Source of the DNA: Deltaproteobacteria bacterium
GTDB lineage: Bacteria > Desulfobacterota > Desulfobacteria > Desulfobacterales > ETH-SRB1
Length of the DNA: 10,837 bases
Assembly: GCA_019309665.1 (NCBI GenBank)
Contig: JAFDFV010000023.1
Location: 1-10,837, forward strand
Reading direction: 5' to 3'
This document shows positions 5,711 to 10,837 of the stretch, piece by piece (the first letter of the stretch is position 1; every line of letters begins with the position of its first letter). The notes below the pieces were generated by a model. The model was not told the DNA's origin. It worked only from the letters and a program-made list of their open reading frames with translations, and made no database searches. The position numbers and the translations under genes are program-made.

Positions 5711-7990
5711 TTACCTTTTCGCTATTGCTGCGGCTACAACAGCCTGTCCCAACGAAATACCTCCATCATTGGTTGGAACTTTGGAATGCGTATAGACTTC
5801 AAAGCGTTTTTCCTCAAGGGCTTTGATTAATCCTCTTAAAAGTATGGAATTCTGAAAAACGCCCCCGCTTAATACTATACGGTTAAGCCCGTTCTCCTTT
5901 CTAATAACCTCACACAGTTCTGAAAAAAGTTTAACAATCGTCATATGGAATTTACTGCTTATTCTGGATGAGTGTATGCCTGCTTTCATATCTTTTACAA
6001 CGCCGCAGACTATTGGCTGGGTAAGAACTTTGTATGTATCGTCAGGCAGCCATTCATAATTATATATATCATCCGAATTGCTGTCTGCAAGCATTTCCAA
6101 TTCCATTGCTGCCTGTCCTTCAAAAGACACATTGTTTCTAATTCCGATTATTGCTGCTATTCCATCAAAGAGTCTTCCGAGGCTTGATGTTAATGGAGAA
6201 TTAATTTTTTTTGAGATCATTTCAACTATGATTTTAATGTTTTTTTCTTCTATTTCTTTCAGCAGGGGGAGATCAAGATTCCAGAATTCTTCTCCAAAGG
6301 CATGGTAAAGATAACTTACAGCCATCCGCCATGGCTCCTTTATCGCAGCAGCGCTTCCAGGCATTGATACATATGAAAGACTTGCTGCCCTTCTGAAACG
6401 CGCAGGTTCAACAATAAGTATTTCACCTCCCCATATGCAGCCATCTGTTCCATAACCATTGCCGTCAAATGAAAGTCCTATCACTGTACTATCCAGCTTG
6501 TTCTCTGCCATACATGATGCAATATGTGCGTGGTGATGCTGAACTTGAATTAATTTGACGCCGTGCTGTTCCTCTGCATACCGTGTACTTAGATAATCCG
6601 GATGAAGATCGCAGGCAATGATTTCAGGATTTATATCAAGGATTCTTTTGGAATGATCTATGATCAGCCGGAAAAAACTGTCTGTGGCAAGATTTTCTAA
6701 ATCTCCGATATGCTGACTTATAAAAGCTGTTTTTTCCTTGGTCAGGCAGACAGTATTTTTCAATTCCGCACCACAGGCAAGGATTTGAGGGACAGAGCTT
6801 TTTAAAAAAACCGGAACAGGAACATATCCTCTGGAACGTCTGATAAATCTGGTTTTGCCGGCGGTTCTTCTAATAATTGAATCATCACTTCTTAAATAGA
6901 TGTCCCGGTTGTGGATTAGAAAATAATCTGCAATATTTCCTAACCGGTTAAATGCATCTTCATTGTCAATAGCCATTGGTTCTTCGCTGATATTTCCGCT
7001 GGTCATGATCAATGCAGTAAATCCAAAGTCTAAAATAAGATAGTGAAGAGGTGTATAAGCAAGCATAACTCCAAAGTATCGATTATTGGGAGAGACTTCT
7101 CTTGACAGGAGATTTGCCTCTTTTTTTCTAAGAAGAACTACAGGCTTCTGTATGGAATTAAGCAGTTTTTCTTCTTCAGATTCAATAAATGCATATTCTC
7201 GAATCTGCTTGAGTCCATAGGACATAACTGCAAAGGGCTTTTCCTCGCGGTGTTTTCTTTTTCTCAGGCGAACAACAGCGTCATTGTTTGTAGCATCCGC
7301 TGCAAGGTGAAACCCGCCAATGCCCTTTATTGCTATAATATATCCCTTTCTTAGAAGACTTGCGGTTTTTTCAATGGGATTATTTGACTGAATATTTTTG
7401 CCTATATTGTTTTTCAGAGAAACATGAGGGCCGCAATCTGCACAGGCATTTGGCTGGGCGTGAAACCTTCTGCTTGATGGATCATCGTATTCGGCCTTGC
7501 ATTTAGCGCACATTTTAAAGTCTTTCATTGATGTGTTTGGCCGGTCATAAGGAATATCGTTAATAATGGTATATCTGGGCCCACAGTTTGTGCAGTTTAT
7601 AAACGGATATTGATAGCGGCGATCATCAGGGTCGAAAAGTTCGCTCAGGCAGTCATCACAAACAGATACATCCGGAGAGATAAGAGTGGATCTTAAGTTT
7701 CCGCTTCTGCTGTTTACGATTGAAAAGTTTTTAAAATATTCGACAGGTTTTTCATTGAATGAAATTTCTGAAAGATGTGCAAGTGGTGGGTGGTTTTTTA
7801 AAAGATTGCTGCAAAAGGATTCAATATTTTCCTTTGCGCCTTCTATATGAATGGATACGCCGGAAGAAGTGTTGGCGACTTCTCCTTTTAGCCGGAATTT
7901 GTTTGCAAGATTATAAACAAAAGGCCTGAAGCCTACTCCCTGAACAATACCATTAATTTTCAGCTTCTTTGAAATATAATTTTCTTTCAT
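5711..7990 (-). CDS. hypF: Carbamoyltransferase HypF
   Basis: 759-residue enzyme that turns carbamoyl phosphate into carbamoyl-adenylate and transfers the carbamoyl group to the C-terminal Cys of HypE, the source of the two cyanide ligands. The domains appear in the usual order. An acylphosphatase-like domain (about 8-95, GIVQGVGFRPFVY) comes first. Four CxxC pairs follow, at 111/114, 133/136, 161/164 and 183/186, and form the zinc fingers. A YrdC-like domain (about 205-395) contains KGIGGFHLA and SGNISEEP. A Kae1-like domain (about 400-755) contains the metal motif HHHAH at 485-489, SFDGNGYGTDG and LSGGVFQN. Length is typical. The ATG lies 2 bp after the hypC stop, which points to translational coupling. 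Confidence 0.97.
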   Translation of the reverse strand: MKENYISKKLKINGIVQGVGFRPFVYNLANKFRLKGEVANTSSGVSIHIEGAKENIESFCSNLLKNHPPLAHLSEISFNEKPVEYFKNFSIVNSRSGNLRSTLISPDVSVCDDCLSELFDPDDRRYQYPFINCTNCGPRYTIINDIPYDRPNTSMKDFKMCAKCKAEYDDPSSRRFHAQPNACADCGPHVSLKNNIGKNIQSNNPIEKTASLLRKGYIIAIKGIGGFHLAADATNNDAVVRLRKRKHREEKPFAVMSYGLKQIREYAFIESEEEKLLNSIQKPVVLLRKKEANLLSREVSPNNRYFGVMLAYTPLHYLILDFGFTALIMTSGNISEEPMAIDNEDAFNRLGNIADYFLIHNRDIYLRSDDSIIRRTAGKTRFIRRSRGYVPVPVFLKSSVPQILACGAELKNTVCLTKEKTAFISQHIGDLENLATDSFFRLIIDHSKRILDINPEIIACDLHPDYLSTRYAEEQHGVKLIQVQHHHAHIASCMAENKLDSTVIGLSFDGNGYGTDGCIWGGEILIVEPARFRRAASLSYVSMPGSAAAIKEPWRMAVSYLYHAFGEEFWNLDLPLLKEIEEKNIKIIVEMISKKINSPLTSSLGRLFDGIAAIIGIRNNVSFEGQAAMELEMLADSNSDDIYNYEWLPDDTYKVLTQPIVCGVVKDMKAGIHSSRISSKFHMTIVKLFSELCEVIRKENGLNRIVLSGGVFQNSILLRGLIKALEEKRFEVYTHSKVPTNDGGISLGQAVVAAAIAKR

Positions 7991-7992
7991 AT

Positions 7993-8208
7993 CTATATAG
8001 AAGCTAACTCTCGTAAATATTTCAAGGATTCCATTGCTGCTGATTCGTCTATTTTATGTATGGCAAAGCCTGCATGTACTATTACGTAATCTCCAATCTT
8101 TGCATCTTCAAGAAGGAGTAAGCTTATTTCTTTGTTAATGCCGGCGACATCAATTGTTCCAATATTGTTTTCAATTTTTATTATTTTAGAAGGTATTGCA
8201 AGGCACAT
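7993..8208 (-). CDS. hypC: Hydrogenase maturation chaperone HypC
   Basis: 71-residue small chaperone, slightly shorter than most relatives. It begins MCLAIPSKII; Cys2 (after Met removal, the N-terminal Cys) binds the iron precursor while HypC partners HypD, and later contacts the immature large subunit. The domain continues with the OB-fold-like segment GTIDVAGINKEISLLLL and DYVIVHAGFAIHKID, both typical. An AAGGAGGGG ribosome site is 6 bases from the ATG, just outside the palindromic element. It is the only HypC/HypG/HybG-type gene in the window, so it presumably serves whichever hydrogenase the operon matures. Confidence 0.96.
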   Translation of the reverse strand: MCLAIPSKIIKIENNIGTIDVAGINKEISLLLLEDAKIGDYVIVHAGFAIHKIDESAAMESLKYLRELASI

Positions 8209-8214
8209 AAGCCA

Positions 8215-8223
8215 CCCCTCCTT
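8215..8223 (-). promoter_or_regulatory. Strong ribosome binding site of hypC
   Basis: AAGGAGGGG on the minus strand, six bases before the hypC ATG. It fixes the start at 8208 and lies between the start and the repeat element that ends at 8237. The insertion therefore left the translation signal of hypC intact. Confidence 0.7.
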
Positions 8224-8236
8224 TTTTAACCTGCAA

Positions 8237-8338
8237 TAGACTTTCAGATAAATAATTTTACTGCGTTATCAGTCGTCGACGTATAACTAATACGCCTTCC
8301 TCCTTCCGGCCTTGTGAAATTAATTATCTGTAAGTCTA
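8237..8338 (-). mobile_element. 102-bp palindromic MITE-like element, copy 1 (between hypB and hypC)
   Basis: 99 of 102 bases are identical to the copy at 9034-9135, in the same orientation; the differences are at 8259, 8264 and 8331. The ends TAGACTTTCAGATAA... and ...TTATCTGTAAGTCTA are inverted repeats of about 25 bp, here with one extra mismatch compared with copy 2. The core holds CGTCGACG (8274-8281) flanked by GTTAT and ATAAC (8265-8269, 8283-8287). There is no open frame. The size, long terminal inverted repeats and TA at the ends suggest a non-autonomous transposon of the IS630/Tc1-mariner style, or a repeat like ERIC or NEMIS. The last three bases, read on the minus strand, are the TAG stop of hypB. 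Confidence 0.75.
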
Positions 8339-8998
8339 TATTTTCCGCTTTACCCTGCTTTTCAGCCACTCTATCCATGGGGTAAAGCCATCTCCTGTTT
8401 TTGCTGATAATTCAAAAACAGGCATTTCAGGATGTACTTGCCTGATGTTATTTAAAACCTCTTCTCTATTATAATCCAGATAAGGAAGTAGATCTATTTT
8501 ATTTAATATAGCTGCATCGCAGACTCGGAACATAAGGGGATACTTTACAGGCTTATCTTCTCCTTCTGTTACACTAAGGACAACGATTTTTGCATCCTCG
8601 CCGATGTCAAATTCAGCAGGACATACCAGATTCCCAACATTTTCCACGATTAACAGATCAATAGCATCAAGGTCAAGATTACATGCGGCTTTTTCTACGA
8701 CATGGGCGGCAAGGTGACAGTCACCGCCAAACTCGTCCGTATTTATTTGCACAACAGATACACCTGTTGTGGCAAGCCGGTTAGCATCATTGCTGGTGCA
8801 AATATCTCCCACTATGACAGCGCTTTTAATCTCAGGTATTATATAGGACAGGGTCTTTTCAAGGGTGGTTGTTTTACCTGATCCAGGCGAGCTCATCACA
8901 TTAAGAACAAAAACCTCTTTTTCCGTAAACATTTTCCTGTTCTGTTCGGCCATTGTATTATTAACATCAAGAACCTTTCGAATAACCTTTATTTCCAT
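8336..8998 (-). CDS. hypB: Nickel-insertion GTPase HypB
   Basis: 220-residue SIMIBI-class GTPase that works with HypA to place nickel in the hydrogenase large subunit. The P-loop is SSPGSGKTT (36-44). The NKID guanine-specificity motif is at 166-169. The metal site shared across the dimer is C94-H95 (GGDCHL) and C126 (NLVCPAEF). The N-terminal CxxCGC nickel motif and the His-rich nickel-storage stretch of some homologues are both absent, so it is a short, non-storage form. Both flanks hold a copy of the same 102-bp palindromic element, and the stop codon is provided by one of them. The original C-terminus may therefore have been slightly different, although LSAKTGDGFTPWIEWLKSRV already reaches the normal family end. 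Confidence 0.96.
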   Translation of the reverse strand: MEIKVIRKVLDVNNTMAEQNRKMFTEKEVFVLNVMSSPGSGKTTTLEKTLSYIIPEIKSAVIVGDICTSNDANRLATTGVSVVQINTDEFGGDCHLAAHVVEKAACNLDLDAIDLLIVENVGNLVCPAEFDIGEDAKIVVLSVTEGEDKPVKYPLMFRVCDAAILNKIDLLPYLDYNREEVLNNIRQVHPEMPVFELSAKTGDGFTPWIEWLKSRVKRKI

Positions 8999-9033
8999 GA
9001 TATACTCCAGCCTAAATTCTTTGAGGGTTACTA

Positions 9034-9135
9034 TAGACTTTCAGATAAATAATTTCACTGTGTTATCAGTCGTCGACGTATAACTAATACGCCTTCCTCC
9101 TTCCGGCCTTGTGAAATTAATTATCTGAAAGTCTA
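9034..9135 (-). mobile_element. 102-bp palindromic MITE-like element, copy 2 (between hypA and hypB)
   Basis: This is the better preserved copy. From 9032 the left end TATAGACTTTCAGATAAATA... pairs with the right end to 9137 over 27 bp, with a single mismatch, so the transcript could fold into a long stem closing a loop of about 50 nt. TA dinucleotides border the GACTTTC ends, as expected for TA-targeting insertion. The non-palindromic core includes a purine-rich AAGGAGGAAGG on the transcribed strand, which resembles a Shine-Dalgarno sequence, but no start codon follows it. The element sits 24 bp from the hypA stop and 35 bp from the hypB ATG, so it lies wholly between the genes. Confidence 0.75.
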
Positions 9136-9161
9136 TATTTCTTACCGGTTAGCATATAATT

Positions 9162-9512
9162 TTATTTGTTTTCCAGCTCAATTGAAGTTATATCCAGTTC
9201 CCTGCCTGAAATAATTTCTATTGAACCGCTTTTGCAATTTTTGCACATAAAGATCGGCTCATTAATTGTCCACTCAAATTTGCATTCATTGCATCTTGCC
9301 AAAATAGGAACTACTTCAATATTTAGATCTGCGCCGGAAAGTGGGGTATTTATGGACAAAATTTCAAAACAGAACCTAAGACTGTCAGGCACAACCGAAG
9401 ATAGCTTACCAACTTTCAGGTTAACCCTTTCAACAGGTATATCCTCCATGCCGCCTGGAATTGAAGACGTGGCGATCTCAATTATCTGTTTTGCAATTCC
9501 CATTTCATGCAT
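9162..9512 (-). CDS. hypA: Nickel metallochaperone HypA
   Basis: 116-residue nickel carrier that hands Ni(II) to the hydrogenase large subunit with HypB. It starts MHEMGIA; His2 and the N-terminal amine form the nickel site. The structural zinc site is C74/C77 (CNEC) and C90/C93 (CKNC). Length is normal. The ATG is 19 bp after the hypE stop; the ribosome site is weak (AAAAGG, rather far upstream), so it may depend on coupling to hypE. Downstream, one palindromic element separates it from hypB. Confidence 0.97.
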   Translation of the reverse strand: MHEMGIAKQIIEIATSSIPGGMEDIPVERVNLKVGKLSSVVPDSLRFCFEILSINTPLSGADLNIEVVPILARCNECKFEWTINEPIFMCKNCKSGSIEIISGRELDITSIELENK

Positions 9513-9531
9513 AATTAAAAAAGCCTTTTAG

Positions 9532-10542
9532 TCAGCATATCCTTGGCAGTTGCTCTCCTGTAAGCATATCCACTATCCTGGTTCCTCCAATACGGGTTTG
9601 CATGAAGACCTTTCGTGGATTATCTTCAACAACTTCTCCAATGATGCATGCTTCTCTACCAAACCTGTTCTCTCTTATTACATCAAGTACTTTCTCTACA
9701 TGGTCAGGCGGGACAAAGGCAAGAAGCTTTCCTTCATTCGCAATATAAACAGGATCAAAACCCAGAAGTTCACAGATTGCAGCGACCTCATTTTTAACAG
9801 GTATCTTTTCTTCGTAAATTTTTATTCCGATCTCGGATTTTATAGCTATTTCATTAAGAGCGGTGCCGATGCCGCCACGGGTCGGATCCCTGAGGACATG
9901 GATATTTTTGCATACGGAAAGCATGTTTTTAACCATATGGTTTAAAGGGGCTGTATCGCTTGCAACAGATGAGTCAAAGGTCATTCCTTCTCTTTGTGTT
10001 AAAATTGTAATGCCATGATCAGCAATGCTCCCACTCAGTATAATTTTATCACCAGGGCGTGCTCTGTGGCTGGCGATATCCATATTTTTTGGTATTATAC
10101 CTATTCCTGATGTGTTAATAAAGATCTTGTCAGCCGCACCCTTGGGAACCACTTTGGTATCTCCGGTAACAACTTTTACACCTGCCTTTTCTGCAGCGAT
10201 GCTCATCTCTTGAAGAATTGTCTTTAGATCCGCTAAGGAAAAACCTTCTTCAATAATCAGTCCTGCACTAAGAAAAAGCGGAGTAGCGCCGCACATGGCA
10301 ATATCATTGACTGTGCCGTTTATTGAAAGAGTTCCTATGTTGCCTCCGGGAAAAAATATCGGGTCAACCACATAGGTATCGGTTGAAAAGGCTAATCGTT
10401 TTCCTTCAATATCAAATATCGCTCCATCATTAAGCTGGGAAAGTATTGGATTATTAAAGATAGGCAGCATGATGTCAGTAATCAGGCTGTGCGATATTTT
10501 CCCTCCGCTTCCATGATCCAGAAGAATGTTATCTGTTTTCAT
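9532..10542 (-). CDS. hypE: Hydrogenase maturation protein HypE
   Basis: 336-residue AIR-synthase-like ATPase. HypF carbamoylates its C-terminal Cys, and HypE dehydrates the product to a thiocyanate that is passed to iron on HypC-HypD. The protein ends LTGEQLPRIC, with the required terminal Cys336. Other family marks are DHGSGGK (9-15), the STDTYVVDP and GTVNDIAMCGA nucleotide-site segments, VTGDTKVV (125-132) and RDPTRGG (218-224). Length is typical. It is the first gene of the maturation operon here, whereas in many genomes hypE comes last. AAGG lies 7 bases upstream of the ATG. An 84-bp gap separates it from the upstream gene on the same strand. Confidence 0.97.
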   Translation of the reverse strand: MKTDNILLDHGSGGKISHSLITDIMLPIFNNPILSQLNDGAIFDIEGKRLAFSTDTYVVDPIFFPGGNIGTLSINGTVNDIAMCGATPLFLSAGLIIEEGFSLADLKTILQEMSIAAEKAGVKVVTGDTKVVPKGAADKIFINTSGIGIIPKNMDIASHRARPGDKIILSGSIADHGITILTQREGMTFDSSVASDTAPLNHMVKNMLSVCKNIHVLRDPTRGGIGTALNEIAIKSEIGIKIYEEKIPVKNEVAAICELLGFDPVYIANEGKLLAFVPPDHVEKVLDVIRENRFGREACIIGEVVEDNPRKVFMQTRIGGTRIVDMLTGEQLPRIC

Positions 10543-10599
10543 AAATTGCCTTGATTAGAAGTTATAATGCAATGGATTTCCAAGAAGTCGTTTCTATAT

Positions 10600-10633
10600 C
10601 AATATTTATTCACAATCAATATTTATTCACAAT
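10600..10633 (-). repeat. Tandem 17-bp direct repeat upstream of hypE
   Basis: Two exact copies of ATTGTGAATAAATATTG (minus strand) lie head to tail at 10617-10633 and 10600-10616. The first overlaps the stop codon of the preceding gene; the second ends about 57 bp before the hypE ATG. This position suits tandem operators for the hyp operon, and TTGTGA resembles a half-site of a CRP/FNR-type regulator, but this is only a resemblance. A chance short duplication is equally possible. No convincing -35/-10 pair was found next to it. Confidence 0.6.
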
Positions 10634-10837
10634 TTAATATGTGATACAAAAGCACCTTTGGACAGGTTTAATCCCTGCACGATCTGCGTGGCCATTTCCT
10701 CGATGGATTTTCCGGCCGAAGATATGACTGGAATATGATATTTCTGGAATATCTGTTCGGCCCGCCTAATTTCATCCCTGCAGGTGGCAAGCCTGGCATA
10801 GTTACTGCCTGGATAACGCTTTTTCCGAACGTTGTGC
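10627..10837 (-). CDS. Pyruvate,phosphate dikinase/PEP synthase regulatory protein, C-terminal part
   Basis: Only the last 69 codons are present (TGA at 10627-10629); the 5' end lies beyond the right edge. The peptide has SNYARLATCRDEIRRAEQIF and then PVISSAGKSIEEMATQIVQ. This matches the C-terminal end of the DUF299/PSRP family, where a conserved [ST]-x-Y-A-x-L ... E-[LI] segment is followed by P-[VI]-I-x-x-x-x-[KR]-S-I-E-E. Such proteins switch PEP synthase or pyruvate,phosphate dikinase by ADP-dependent phosphorylation and phosphate-dependent reversal. The P-loop and catalytic residues are outside the window. It reads toward hypE with 84 bp between them, so read-through transcription is possible, but the functions are unrelated. 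Confidence 0.78.
   Translation of the reverse strand, partial: HNVRKKRYPGSNYARLATCRDEIRRAEQIFQKYHIPVISSAGKSIEEMATQIVQGLNLSKGAFVSHIKL

Noticed and set aside
8237..9135. CRISPR or integron attC array from the repeated palindromic segments.
   Set aside because: Only two copies, separated by a complete hypB gene, with no spacer pattern, cas genes, integrase or attC core sites.
10562..10590. Sigma54 promoter (TTGGAA...TTGCAT on the minus strand) upstream of hypE.
   Set aside because: The distance between GG and GC is 9 bases, not the required 10, and the -24 element is poor.

Overview
The window is a hydrogenase locus, almost entirely on the minus strand. Two ordinary neighbours are cut by its edges: the last 39 codons of a NifS-type cysteine desulfurase (plus strand, left end) and the last 69 codons of a pyruvate,phosphate dikinase/PEP synthase regulatory protein (minus strand, right end). 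The gene set (Tat-exported periplasmic-type [NiFe] hydrogenase, full hyp set, a methyl-accepting chemotaxis protein with a c-type haem motif) suggests a strictly or facultatively anaerobic Gram-negative bacterium. A sulfate- or metal-reducing member of Desulfobacterota fits best, but this is inferred from gene content only.

Reading in the direction of transcription (right to left), the first block is a compact maturation operon, hypE-hypA-hypB-hypC-hypF-hypD. It encodes the complete machinery for the Fe(CN)2CO group (HypE, F, C, D) and for nickel delivery (HypA, B). Two nearly identical 102-bp palindromic, MITE-like elements sit upstream of hypB and of hypC; the second supplies the hypB stop codon. 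A 17-bp tandem repeat lies between the phosphotransferase gene and hypE.

A junction of about 430 bp follows. It holds a decayed remnant that resembles a four-helix-bundle (23S rRNA intervening-sequence type) gene, a 36-bp direct repeat, a 15-bp inverted repeat and a good sigma70-like promoter pointing at the next block.

The second block is a tight three-gene unit: [NiFe] hydrogenase large subunit, small subunit, and a haem-motif chemotaxis receptor. The order large-then-small is the reverse of the usual one. The large subunit ends exactly at the last metal-site histidine (DPCIACAVH-stop), so it needs no C-terminal maturation protease, and none is present here. The small subunit has a twin-arginine signal and twelve Fe-S ligands, including a Cys where a [3Fe-4S] cluster would have Pro. 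The receptor has one CxxCH motif in its periplasmic domain, and its start codon is one codon beyond the small-subunit stop.

The most interesting reading is that hydrogenase and receptor form one device: a periplasmic hydrogenase that reports H2 or redox state to the chemotaxis pathway through the receptor's haem. The gene arrangement, Tat signal, haem motif and absent C-terminal extension are seen directly; the signalling role is inference.
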